NCBI GenBank assembly: GCA_026394555.1
Contig: JAPKXZ010000071.1
Coordinates: forward strand, 1-64,000
DNA length: 64,000 nucleotides
Reading direction: 5' to 3'
Source of the DNA: Methanothrix sp.
GTDB lineage: Archaea > Halobacteriota > Methanosarcinia > Methanotrichales > Methanotrichaceae
The stretch's first letter is position 1. Each line of letters starts with the position of its first letter. Both the position numbers and the translations under genes were made by a program. Shown one piece after another: positions 8,242 through 16,838 of the stretch. A model generated the notes under the pieces. That model was not told the DNA's origin. It made no database searches and saw nothing but the letters and a program-made list of their open reading frames with translations.

Positions 8242-8628
8242 TTATCTTCCCAGAACAGATTCAAGCGTCTGGAGATCCTTTTTAGCATCATCGGCTGTGT
8301 AGTCCAGAGGCACTCCCCTCTCGCTGAGCAGCATCAGCATCTCCCATTTGCTCCTGAACCCGGCCAGCTCCGCTGCCTTGCCCAGGGAGAGCCTGCCTTC
8401 CCGGTAGAGCTCCACGGCTAAAGAGCGCTTTCTATACTTCTCTCGTGCAATTCTGTTGCCCTCTTCCTCGACATCCTTCTCAAGCTTATCGAGATCCACT
8501 TTCTCAGCCTCTTTTATAACGCCTTCCAATATGGTTCGTAGGTCCCTCTTCTTCAGGAGTATCGAGTCGCTTGTGGCTTCGCCTATGACAAACTCGTCGC
8601 CCGGGCTCATTTTAAGCCTGGCTATCAA
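8242..8628 (-). CDS. AbrB-like plus UPF0175-like antitoxin-type protein, 128 aa
   Basis: Residues 1-30 (ARLKMSPGDEFVIGEATSD) match the second half of an AbrB/SpoVT swapped-hairpin DNA-binding domain. Residues about 65-125 (LAVELYREGRLSLGKAAELA ... RGVPLDY) match UPF0175, a predicted HTH antitoxin family. A TTG at 8628 is the first start after an in-frame stop. The AbrB homology continues a few codons upstream (PFQLPADL), so its 5' end is probably clipped. The 3' end overlaps residual codons of ribK. No toxin gene is adjacent. It may be a solitary or decaying antitoxin. Confidence 0.6.
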   Translation of the reverse strand: MIARLKMSPGDEFVIGEATSDSILLKKRDLRTILEGVIKEAEKVDLDKLEKDVEEEGNRIAREKYRKRSLAVELYREGRLSLGKAAELAGFRSKWEMLMLLSERGVPLDYTADDAKKDLQTLESVLGR

Positions 8629-8640
8629 ATCGGCGGGGAG

Positions 8641-9102
8641 CTGGAAAGGGCACAGATACGGGAGAAGGAGCTGCTGATTGAAAAGTCACATCTCGAAGAT
8701 CTGTCACTCCCGGGCCGCCCGGGTGAGCCAAGGAACTTTGCAGGCCATCTGGGAGAGCCTGCAGACCTGCCCCAGGTGTGGCTCTTCCCTGGCCAAAGCA
8801 CCGGACACCTGAGCACAAAGACTGTGCTCCGGACCATAGACCGCCTGGCAGAAGTGGCCGGGATCCAGCAGGTCTCGCGCCGGCAGAAACTCTCCCGGAG
8901 AAAGGTAACGCCCCACATCCTCATGCATAGCCATGTGGTTAATGCGGTGATGGCGGGCGTGCCGGTGCCCATGATTCAGATAGTCGGGTGGAGGCACAAG
9001 AGGCTCTTTAGGACGGAAATCTACGCCACGGTGGCGCGCTGGCCCCTGGTGAAGGAGGCTTATGATCTGCATGGATTCGGGCCGGTTAGTGCAAGGAGCT
9101 AG
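8641..9102 (+). pseudogene. Tyrosine recombinase (archaeal integrase) C-terminal remnant
   Basis: The frame contains KVTPHILMHSHVVNAVMAG, VPMIQIVGWRHKRLFRTEIY and a tail VKEAYDLHGF, clearly the end of an archaeal tyrosine integrase. The catalytic HxLRH motif has Met in place of Arg, and the VGHKRL segment is altered to VGWRHKRL, so it cannot be a normal recombinase. No N-terminal or first catalytic Arg region is present. It overlaps the clipped 5' end of the antitoxin-like gene on the other strand, which marks an old integration or rearrangement boundary. Confidence 0.65.
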
Positions 9103-9486
9103 AAGCGGCTCGATTAGAAGAGAAGTACGTGTAACTTACGAATCTTCCTGTCCATTTTATCACTTGGCCTGGATGGTCACGAAATCAGCTTTGGCTAACT
9201 AACCATTCTAGGACACTATGGAATGCTTTATCTACGATTGCCCGTTATCGGAAAATCGCAGCCCTTAGTGCCAAAATATGAAATGAAACCCGGAGCGCAA
9301 CATCGGACCTTACGAGGTCGAAACCTTATTTATAAAAATATCCTGGGATATGATTCTGGCTAAGGTGAGCTGTATAATTGAGTATGTGCAACCTACACGC
9401 CAACCGGAGGGAGATATTACAGCAGTTGACCAAAGGTTTTTTCTTTAGATCTATCAATTGCTGTAAAATAGGACCAGAAGGCCGAT
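9103..9486. other. Intergenic stretch, no gene seen
   Basis: Moderately AT-rich, with no supported coding frame or strong hairpin. GAAGTACGTGTAACTTACGAAT near 9122 weakly resembles GAAGTAGTATGTGTAACCCGTAAGAAT near 11209, on the far side of the membrane/TPR gene pair. These could be worn-down flanks of an inserted segment. Confidence 0.3.
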
Positions 9487-10419
9487 ATGACTCCTGAGAT
9501 CACAATCGCCGATTGGATTGCAGCCGGTGCCGCGGTTGCGGCCTGCGTCGCAACCTTTGTCTTGGCTATTATTGCATTGAAGCAATCATCTATTTCTGAC
9601 CGACAAACGGGAATTCTTATGTACCTCAATCAAACGTTATCGGAGCTCAATACGTCGACTGGCAATTTAAGAGATTTTATGACCTCTTTGCTCATAATCA
9701 TAATCTTAATCCTCGTTATTATCCTAGTAGGTTATTTTATCTATTGGCTAAGATTTAAGAAAGAAGGAACATATATCCAGCCATTTGTGGTTGGAATCTG
9801 CGCCGAAGAGTACAATGGTCGCGCAATTTCGGACCTACTTGTTTCAGAATTGCATAGAATTCGTCAGATCCATGAACTAAATCTTCCTGGGATCGAGGAA
9901 CAAACAAAAGATGATTTGGCTTTTCTTTCTATTACACCCTCAAGTGAAAATCCGAAGTATGAGATTACTAACGTTAATATCAGTGGCGGTTCTTTTACGC
10001 TTGCTTTAGGGCAAATACTGCTAGTGCTGAAGCGCTTGATCGGCCATCCTGGAAATACGATCGTCGGAAGCGTACAACGATATGGATCGAATATAAAACT
10101 TGTAGCATGGATGGGGCCTGAAAGAACTGGTGCATGGCAAGCTGAAGGAAATGATGAGAATATACCGAATTTAATCAAAGACGCCGCATTTATGATTGCA
10201 AAAGACATCTCTGAAGAGAAAATTCAAGCCAAGACTTGGCAATCATTTAAATTTTTTACAGAGGCAAGATATTGTTATCAACAATATATATTAACTGACG
10301 ACGAGGAGCACCTTAAATGTTCGAAAGAGAACTGCCTAATGGGTCTAGACTATGAGAAAGATTACGAAGATATACACAGCTTATTATTAAATCTGGCTAC
10401 AGCTTATGAGCGACACTGA
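9487..10419 (+). CDS. Membrane-anchored protein with two TM segments, 310 aa
   Basis: Residues about 10-32 and 68-90 are strongly hydrophobic, with a short loop between them. The following cytoplasmic part (residues 100-240) has mixed alpha/beta character and includes ITNVNISGGSFTLALGQILL. The last 60 residues look helical and TPR-like (AYCYQQY, LLLNLATAYERH). The end overlaps the next gene by 14 bases in another frame, and the protein sequence reads naturally across that junction into the TPR protein. The two may therefore be one gene split by a frameshift or a translationally coupled pair. Codon use is more AT-rich than its neighbours. No family recognised. Confidence 0.6.
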   Translation: MTPEITIADWIAAGAAVAACVATFVLAIIALKQSSISDRQTGILMYLNQTLSELNTSTGNLRDFMTSLLIIIILILVIILVGYFIYWLRFKKEGTYIQPFVVGICAEEYNGRAISDLLVSELHRIRQIHELNLPGIEEQTKDDLAFLSITPSSENPKYEITNVNISGGSFTLALGQILLVLKRLIGHPGNTIVGSVQRYGSNIKLVAWMGPERTGAWQAEGNDENIPNLIKDAAFMIAKDISEEKIQAKTWQSFKFFTEARYCYQQYILTDDEEHLKCSKENCLMGLDYEKDYEDIHSLLLNLATAYERH

Positions 10420-11200
10420 TGGTAATTGGGTAGCTAAGGAGTTGTTCCGTAGAGTAGCAATGCTCGAACCAAATGCTAAATCGGTAAAAGGTTGGCTTAT
10501 CAAAGGCACTGCTCTCGGCAATCTTGGCAAGTACGATGAGGCCCTAAAGGCTTACGAAAAGGCCATCGAGCTCGATCCAAATGATGCACCGGCCTGGTAT
10601 AACAAAGGCACTGTGCTCATGCGAACTCGCAAGTACGATGAGGCCCTAATGGCTTTAGAAAAGGCCATCGAACTCGATCCAAATTATGCACCGGCCTGGA
10701 GCAGAAAAGCCGCTACTTTCGGCAATCTTGACAAGAACGATGAGGCCCTAATGGCTTGTGAAAAGGCCATCGAGCTCGATCCAAATTATGCACCAGCCTG
10801 GAGCAACAAAGGCGCTGCTCTCGGCAATCTTGGCAAGTACGATGAGGCCCTAATGGCGTGTGAAAAGGCCATCGAGCTCGATCCAAATTTTGCACCGGCC
10901 TGGAATAACAAATGCGCTGTGCTCATGCGAAATGGCAAGTACGATGAGGCCCTAATGGCGTGTGAAAAGGCCATCGAGCTCGATCCAAATGATGCAATCG
11001 CCTGGTGTAACAAAGGCGCTGTGCTCATGCGAAATGGCAAGTACGATGAGGCCCTAAAGGCTTACGAAAAGGCCATCGAGCTCGATCCAAATTTTGCACC
11101 GGCCTGGAATGACAAAGGTGCTGCTCTCGGCAATCTTGGACGCAATACAGAGGCGCATGCAGCCTTCACCAAGGCAAAAGAGTTGAGATATACAGGATGA
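10406..11200 (+). CDS. TPR protein with seven nearly identical repeats, 264 aa
   Basis: After a short lead (residues 1-30) come seven 34-residue TPR units with consensus NKGA.L.NLGKYDEAL.A.EKAIELDPN. No signal peptide is present, so if separate it is cytoplasmic; joined to the preceding gene it would be a membrane-tethered TPR domain. The start ATG 10406 overlaps the previous stop, favouring coupled translation. Near-identical repeat DNA suggests recent unit duplication, and repeat number may vary between strains. Confidence 0.75.
   Translation: MSDTDGNWVAKELFRRVAMLEPNAKSVKGWLIKGTALGNLGKYDEALKAYEKAIELDPNDAPAWYNKGTVLMRTRKYDEALMALEKAIELDPNYAPAWSRKAATFGNLDKNDEALMACEKAIELDPNYAPAWSNKGAALGNLGKYDEALMACEKAIELDPNFAPAWNNKCAVLMRNGKYDEALMACEKAIELDPNDAIAWCNKGAVLMRNGKYDEALKAYEKAIELDPNFAPAWNDKGAALGNLGRNTEAHAAFTKAKELRYTG
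10507..11140 (+). repeat. Tandem 102-bp DNA repeats coding TPR units
   Basis: Successive 102-base units share blocks such as AAGTACGATGAGGCCCTAA and AAGGCCATCGAGCTCGATCC almost unchanged. The low divergence marks recent expansion or gene conversion within the gene. Confidence 0.7.
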
Positions 11201-11635
11201 TCTCATCTCGAAGTAGTATGTGTAACCCGTAAGAATATATTTCACTCTTTTCGCTTAATTTTACAATACACGGCTAATGCATATTTTTATAAAATACAAT
11301 TTGACCCGATAACCATTATGGTGCGCTACTTAAAAGGCCCTTGCAAGAACCGTTATCTTTAGCCTGAATAGACCGATATGAGGAGATCGAACAAGTAGAA
11401 TTATGCTCCATTCGGTAGTGTGTGGAATGACGACTTAGGTCTTGTTGCGGAATAACTTAGGTGAAAATTCGGATGGATACCTAAAGAAACAAATATGCTT
11501 AAGCTATGTATAAATCATGTAGTCATATTTATATAACGAGGTTATTGCGTTATAAGCACTTAGCCCAAAGAGCTTTTGAGCTGTTTTCATCATACCGAGC
11601 TGGTTGTACAATCTGGTGCGTACAACATGCAATTA

Positions 11636-11680
11636 GTTCTATGGCACTTTCTTATAGTTATTTAAAAAATGCCATAGAAC
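11636..11680. repeat. Hairpin element GTTCTATGGCA...TGCCATAGAAC
   Basis: Perfect 11-bp inverted repeat (11636-11646 / 11670-11680) around a 23-base AT-rich loop. A near-identical element with one mismatch lies at 55019-55062, and its right arm plus flank resembles 57721-57740. It could be the remnant of a very small inverted-repeat element. Confidence 0.5.
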
Positions 11681-12877
11681 CATTTCAGAAGAACAGCGCA
11701 GCGCGCCCATAAAATCGATTATGCTGAATGAGATAAATGGAGCTGCGGGCCTGGCCAGTCCTCAAGCCACATATCTCCGACTTAAATTGCCTCTCTCCTC
11801 CAAATGGCTGGCGTTCTGGAGAGAATAAGGACGAGTCAGGCTATAAGTCTTTCTTTGAGGAAGCGGAGCATGAATGAAATCAGATTCTTTAGAGCCTCAT
11901 GAATAAGAGAGATAAGAAGGAGGGAGGAGAAAGTCAATTTGATGTAGGAGGGAAAAATAGTCATCGACTTTCGCCAATACACTATACGTCAATTGCCGAG
12001 ATAAAAGGCTTTCGCTTCAAGTTTAGAAAAGATCATCTCCACCAAGAAGAAATAACCAAAGAGAAAGAGATATCAAGTCCCAGGCGGGACAGCGCCGATC
12101 CACAGCGCCCTCCTCAGAGGAGCCAATCACCGCATAGTGTTGGCCTGACCCTGCCCGAAGCTCGACTTTAAGCCGGGCTCGAAGGCAGCATAAGCGCTGG
12201 AATCTCACACAGCGTCCGTTTTACGGGAACCCTTTTCATGGGGCCTCTTGCTCGCCCTCTCGCCTTTGGCTTCTACTTGTGCCGCTTCATGCCCCGACCG
12301 TGTATTAGCGTGAGATCCGGCGGATTACTGCGCCTGTTACAGCGCGCAACTTTTTCAGCCCGCCGAAATATCAGCCTCACAGGCTCGTAGCCAAATGCAG
12401 TGCCACGACGGCATGCATCTCCTGTACCAAGGGATCTTGATCGGCCATACTGCCCCATGGTGGGGCAAACACCCTTGTCATCAGAGCATCATCGGATACG
12501 TTAAGCCCACGGCACGCCCGCCACCCTATTCAATGGCATGAAGCGGCAAACTATGTGTATAATCATTATAGATATTAGTAGTTGGCGGTCGAGAGCCGCC
12601 AGGACTGGAAAATAGAACAATAATTGAGCTGGACTGGAGTCCGGGATCAAGCGGTAATCTTGGTCTGAATCCATTTTAATTAAATGTTTTCTTAAGGATC
12701 AATCGGCCTCTCCTCGACATGCTGCTACCTCTTTTTCGATCTCATCCCATCCAATTAGAGTCTCTCCCGATGCAACTATCCTCTTTCGGATGGACCAGAG
12801 TCGCCGACCCAGAGGCGTTTTCGGTTTGAATGAAGAGCCAATCCCCTGACTATTGTAACGAAGCGCAGTCATTGCAG
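11681..12877. other. 1.2-kb stretch without a supported gene
   Basis: No frame here looks like a real protein; those present are short and of odd composition. Between about 12060 and 12540 the DNA is GC-rich, with hairpins such as TGCCCCA/TGGGGCA around 12450-12466 and GGCGG/CCGCC near 12583-12599. The upstream part (11201-11900) is AT-rich and holds another 7-bp hairpin, GTTGTAC/GTACAAC, near 11603-11626. It may contain worn-out mobile DNA or an RNA; I cannot name either. Confidence 0.35.
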
Positions 12878-13543
12878 CTACACCTTCCGCCCTCTCCGCA
12901 CACCCTTCCTCACAATCGTGTAAATGGACTGCACGGTATTCCCGATAAAAAACCGCGGCGGCGTTCGTTTGCCCACCACGCGCGTCTGCCCGGCCCGGAT
13001 GGCCGCCACTGCCTCCTCTGCATCCGCCGCCTCGATCTCCGTGACCCCCAGCCCCACCGTGGCGGCGAAGTGCGAGTCGCTTCCCGCTACCATGGGCAGA
13101 CCTAGCTTCTTGGCGTTCCTCCGGGCCCGAGCATTGGCTATGCCGAAGAGGTGCTTGGAGTTGTAGACCTCCACGGCATCGCAGTCCGGTATGCGTCCGA
13201 TGGCATGGCGGAAGGGATGGTAAGGATGAGGAACGATGGTGATGCCACCTTGCTCGCGGGCCATCTCCGCCGTCTCCTCCGGGCTCCTGCCCCGGGGCGG
13301 CAGCTCCTGCACGCCCAAAACCAGCAGATGGCCCTCGGCGGTGGTGACCTCTCCACCCGGTATGAGGATCAGGTCCAACTTCTCCTCGCGAATGATCTTC
13401 ATGGCTTTTAGAGAGCCCTGCAGGGTGTCGTGATCGGTTATGGACAGGCCAGCCAATCCGCGGCGCACGGCGGCGCGGAGAATGGTCCTGACCTCATCGC
13501 GACCGTCGGAACAGTTGGAATGCACATGCAGATCAAATCTCAT
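12878..13543 (-). CDS. PHP-domain metal-dependent phosphoesterase, 222 aa
   Basis: The N-terminus MRFDLHVHSNCSDG carries the HxH metal motif of the PHP superfamily. Further ligands are visible in SITDHDT, the PGGEVTT region, PHPYHPFRH and GSDSH. The family hydrolyses phosphoesters such as nucleoside 3',5'-bisphosphates or histidinol phosphate; the substrate here is not known. ATG 13543 is chosen because the domain starts there; ATG 13573 would add ten residues. It stands alone, with a dispersed repeat at its 5' side. Confidence 0.8.
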   Translation of the reverse strand: MRFDLHVHSNCSDGRDEVRTILRAAVRRGLAGLSITDHDTLQGSLKAMKIIREEKLDLILIPGGEVTTAEGHLLVLGVQELPPRGRSPEETAEMAREQGGITIVPHPYHPFRHAIGRIPDCDAVEVYNSKHLFGIANARARRNAKKLGLPMVAGSDSHFAATVGLGVTEIEAADAEEAVAAIRAGQTRVVGKRTPPRFFIGNTVQSIYTIVRKGVRRGRKV

Positions 13544-13599
13544 CTTCGCCAGGGGCTCCATCTCCAAATACATTAGTGCTTACGACTTAGCGTTTCTCA

Positions 13600-13680
13600 G
13601 TGCGTCCTTTGTGGCTTTGTGCCTTTGTGGTGGAATCGTCGTTAGCCGCTGGTTATAGCCAAAACGGTTACGGACTACTA
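13600..13680. repeat. Dispersed CACAAAG-type repeat, copy 2
   Basis: It contains TCCTTTGTGGCTTTGTGCC, then TTTGTGGTGG, and the second module GTCGTTAGCCGCTGGTTATAG...GGTTACGGACTAC. The same order is seen in copy 5 at 32557 and inverted in copy 1. It fills the gap to the aconitase-family gene and overlaps its stop codon. Confidence 0.6.
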
Positions 13681-14931
13681 TCCGCTAATTTCTGGCACAA
13701 CCAGATAGCCGCTCAGGGCCGAGGCCGCCGCTGTGGCCGGGCTTGCCAGATAGACCAGTCCACCTTTGCCCATCCGTCCCGGGAAGTTGCGGTTGGATGT
13801 GGAGACGCAAACTTCCCCTTCCGCCAGGACGCCCATGTGCGCCCCCAGGCAGGGCCCGCATCCCGGCGGGCCGATCATCGCCCCCGCTTCCACCAGCGTC
13901 TGGATGATGCCGCATTGCAGTGCCGCCAGCAGAACCTCTCGCGAGGCGGGGATGACCAGGGTCCTCGCAATAACCCGCTTACCCTTCAAAATGCGCGCGG
14001 CGACAGCCAGATCCTCCAGCCTTCCGTTGGTGCAGGTGCCTATGAAGACCTGATCGACCTCCAGGCCATCCAGCTCCGAGACAGGCCGAACATTGTCCAC
14101 CCGGTAGGGCACGGCCACCTGCGGCTCTAAATCAGTTATATCGTATTCGTATTCATAATCGTATGAACCGGGATCGGAGTGCACCTGTTTGTAAGGCTGG
14201 CGCGCCCGGCCCGCCAGCCACACATCCGTCTTTTTGTCGGGCGGAACTATTGCAGCCTTGGCCCCCATCTCCACGCCCAAATTGCACAGCGTCATCCTGC
14301 CGGATATGCTCAGATCCTCAATGACCGGACCGATGTACTCGACGGCTTTGTAGGTCGCCCCGTCTGCGCCAAGTGTTCCTATTATCATAAGCGCAATGTC
14401 TTTGGCGGAGACGTTGGGCCTAAGCCTGCCGGACACCCGCACAGCTATGGTCTCGGGCACCTTGAACCACAAACGCCCGCGAGAATAGATCTCGGCCATA
14501 TCCGTCGCCCCCACGCCCGTGCCAAACGCTCCCAGGGCCCCATAGGTGCAGGAATGCGAATCAGCTCCTACCAGCAGCAGTCCGGGCAAGGCAAATCCCT
14601 GCTCGGGAAAGACCTGATGGCAGACTCCAAAGCCGCAGTCAAAAAAGTTGCTGATTTTCTGCTCTTTCGCCCAGGCCCGCACATCCTTTTGTAGCTCAGC
14701 CGCCGTCTCATTGTTGGCAGGAACGATATGGTCGAAGGGTATGACAATTCTTTCCGGGTCCCATACCTTCTCCGAGCCCATCTCCTGGAAAGCCTTGATG
14801 GCCAGGACACTAGTTCCGTCATGAGACATGACGTAATCCACGCCTGCCTCAAGAATCTCCCCCGGCTCCACCAAATTAGCGGAACCGGAGGCCCGTGAAA
14901 AGATTTTTTGGCTTATCGTTCCAGTCGCCAT
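13678..14931 (-). CDS. Aconitase-superfamily dehydratase, large subunit (LeuC/HacA/AksD type), 417 aa
   Basis: Length and sequence match the archaeal isopropylmalate/homoaconitate dehydratase large subunit. The [4Fe-4S] ligands are Cys300 (GTCTNGR) and Cys358 and Cys361 ([10 protein letters not shown]). Substrate-binding segments include [14 protein letters not shown] and [21 protein letters not shown]. An acidic Tyr-rich insert (SYDYEYEYD) lies near residue 256. Specificity is set mainly by the small subunit, which is not in the window. It follows the ATP-citrate lyase subunits by only 41 bases, so it may isomerise citrate, homocitrate or isopropylmalate. Confidence 0.8.
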   Translation of the reverse strand: MATGTISQKIFSRASGSANLVEPGEILEAGVDYVMSHDGTSVLAIKAFQEMGSEKVWDPERIVIPFDHIVPANNETAAELQKDVRAWAKEQKISNFFDCGFGVCHQVFPEQGFALPGLLLVGADSHSCTYGALGAFGTGVGATDMAEIYSRGRLWFKVPETIAVRVSGRLRPNVSAKDIALMIIGTLGADGATYKAVEYIGPVIEDLSISGRMTLCNLGVEMGAKAAIVPPDKKTDVWLAGRARQPYKQVHSDPGSYDYEYEYDITDLEPQVAVPYRVDNVRPVSELDGLEVDQVFIGTCTNGRLEDLAVAARILKGKRVIARTLVIPASREVLLAALQCGIIQTLVEAGAMIGPPGCGPCLGAHMGVLAEGEVCVSTSNRNFPGRMGKGGLVYLASPATAAASALSGYLVVPEISG

Positions 14932-14972
14932 TTTTATCGCCCGCCTCAGGGCTTAAACGGCGATCCTATCAC

Positions 14973-16838
14973 TTAAGCTCGACGCTTGCATTCAATGTCC
15001 TCCGGAGAAGGCATCATGTAAGCGATATCCTCAGCCGGATGACGGTAGAGCCTTGAACCCAACCTTTTTTGATCCAGGATATGCCCGATCAGGCCGATGC
15101 TTCTGCCCAGGGCAAACAGCCCGTTGAGATAGCCCAGACGCACCACCTCATCGATCTCCGCCTTGCTGAAGACTTTGCAGGAGGTCATCAGATCCAGGAA
15201 GAGAATGCCGATGCACCCATCCACATTCAAGATCAGGTTCCCCTTCTTGGCCGTGGTAAGCTCCTCCACCTGCAGGGCGTAATTGAGCAGCTCTGTGCTC
15301 GGGAATTTCGCTTTGGCGTAGCTTATGAGCAATTGCACGCGCTTGTCCGGGTTCTTGACGCTCTTGATCTTGTGGCCGATGCCCGGGATGTTGATGCCCT
15401 TCCTCTTCATGTCATTGACGAACTGCTCGGGCGTCAGATCCGCCTCTCTGGCATGCTTGAACTCGCGAGCCGCATCATCGATAGCTCCGCCGAAGCGCGG
15501 CCCTATGGTCAACAGTCCGCTGCATAGTGATGATACCAGGTCTTTTCCGGCGCAGGAAGCCACAATGGCGTTGTGGGCCCCGGATACGGCCGGACCATGG
15601 TCGGCCACGATCTGCAAGACGAGCTCAATGAAGCCTGCGGCATAATCGGGCAGCTCCTTCTTGAACCAGAGCAGGCCGATGACCCCCCCGATACCCATCT
15701 TATCTTCCAGGACGGCAGAGAGCCTCTTGCCGGCGTAGAGCACCTCTTCTCCACTGTCATCAGATACGGTGCAGATGAATGTGGTCGGCTTTCTGATGTC
15801 GCCGGAAGCCAACGCTTTGCTGTAGTCCGCCGGAATTCTTGGTGCCTCCGGCTCAATGAGCGGCAAAACTATGCCCTGAGAGAGCAGCATCTCGAATACC
15901 TGTCGCACACAATCGCCATAGCCGTCGAATGATGTGGGAACATAGGCCCCCGCCTCACGAAAGGCCTCATTCTTGGCCTGAGCCGTCTCCTTCTGAGTAT
16001 CGGCCTTGGCTCCGGCATGGCCGAATTGAACGCTGGCGGGAAGCACGGGCGAGCAGGTCCCCGTCACCCAGGCGACCAGCGGCTTTTTGATCTTGCCCTC
16101 TTTTAAGGCGGAAATGATCCTGTACTCGTCCTCACCCCCCAGTTCTCCCAGGCAGGCAATCATCTTGATGGCGGGATTTTCCTCATAGCGCAGAATGTGG
16201 TCGAGCATGGTCGAGCCGGGATAGCGATCTCCGCCAATAGCCACGCCCTCGTAAATGCCGTCTGAGTTTCTGGAGATGATGTTGAAGGCCTCGTTGAGCA
16301 TGCCACCCGACTTAGAGACAAAGCCCACACATCCCGGCCGGTAGAGCTTGGAGGCGATGATGTTCTCGATGGTCCCTGCGGTATTGCCGATGCGAAAAGC
16401 TCCGGCAGTCATGCCTCCCACCGTAGCCGGACCGATGATGATCTTACCCTGCTTTTTGGCTGTGGCGCTCATGATCCGCGACTGCCTCTCCGGCACACCT
16501 TCGGCAATGACTGCCACAACGCGAATGCTTTTCTCTGCTATTGCCTCCATGGTGGTATCGAAGGCGGAACGGTGCGAGGCGAAGTTGACCATCACATCGG
16601 CCTCTGGATAGGCCTTGACCGCCAGGGCGATGCTCCGGTACATGGGCAGGATTATCTCTTTGCTTCCCCAAAAGGCCTTGTGAATGCCGGCCCGGCTGGG
16701 ATTGATGATGGCCGAGATGCTCGGATCGGGGCGATTGCAGATGTAATCGAAATCCAGCATGCGCTGGATGGCATTGGTCTGATAGCCGTAGACGAAGGCT
16801 TTCGTGTTTCTATCAAAGAGAACGTAATTCTGGCTCAT
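14973..16838 (-). CDS. aclA: ATP-citrate lyase, CoA-ligase/citrate-synthase-like subunit, 621 aa
   Basis: The N-terminal half resembles succinyl-CoA synthetase alpha: a CoA-binding Rossmann fold and the phospho-histidine loop FGHAGAKAD (His274). The C-terminal half (about 340-621) is citrate-synthase-like, with PGIGHKIKS and the terminal R.YRHPAEDIAYM. The size fits the larger subunit of two-subunit citrate lyases of Chlorobium type. Known chemistry: citrate + CoA + ATP to acetyl-CoA + oxaloacetate. Its ATG overlaps the stop of the partner gene (ATGA), so the two are co-translated. In a methanogen it could supply or consume citrate in partial TCA biosynthesis. Confidence 0.85.
   Translation of the reverse strand: MSQNYVLFDRNTKAFVYGYQTNAIQRMLDFDYICNRPDPSISAIINPSRAGIHKAFWGSKEIILPMYRSIALAVKAYPEADVMVNFASHRSAFDTTMEAIAEKSIRVVAVIAEGVPERQSRIMSATAKKQGKIIIGPATVGGMTAGAFRIGNTAGTIENIIASKLYRPGCVGFVSKSGGMLNEAFNIISRNSDGIYEGVAIGGDRYPGSTMLDHILRYEENPAIKMIACLGELGGEDEYRIISALKEGKIKKPLVAWVTGTCSPVLPASVQFGHAGAKADTQKETAQAKNEAFREAGAYVPTSFDGYGDCVRQVFEMLLSQGIVLPLIEPEAPRIPADYSKALASGDIRKPTTFICTVSDDSGEEVLYAGKRLSAVLEDKMGIGGVIGLLWFKKELPDYAAGFIELVLQIVADHGPAVSGAHNAIVASCAGKDLVSSLCSGLLTIGPRFGGAIDDAAREFKHAREADLTPEQFVNDMKRKGINIPGIGHKIKSVKNPDKRVQLLISYAKAKFPSTELLNYALQVEELTTAKKGNLILNVDGCIGILFLDLMTSCKVFSKAEIDEVVRLGYLNGLFALGRSIGLIGHILDQKRLGSRLYRHPAEDIAYMMPSPEDIECKRRA

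Noticed and set aside
11899-12171. A 90-codon plus-strand frame
   Set aside because: Extremely polar and irregular composition, no ribosome site, no homology pattern.
12273-12480. Minus-strand short frames (e.g. MTRVFAPPWGSMADQDPLV)
   Set aside because: Short, without promoter or family match, in a GC-rich hairpin-prone stretch; a group II intron or transposon end was considered but no diagnostic motif was found.
13600-14130. Plus-strand frames opposite the aconitase-family gene
   Set aside because: The minus-strand protein is complete with all cluster ligands; the opposite frames are high-GC shadows.
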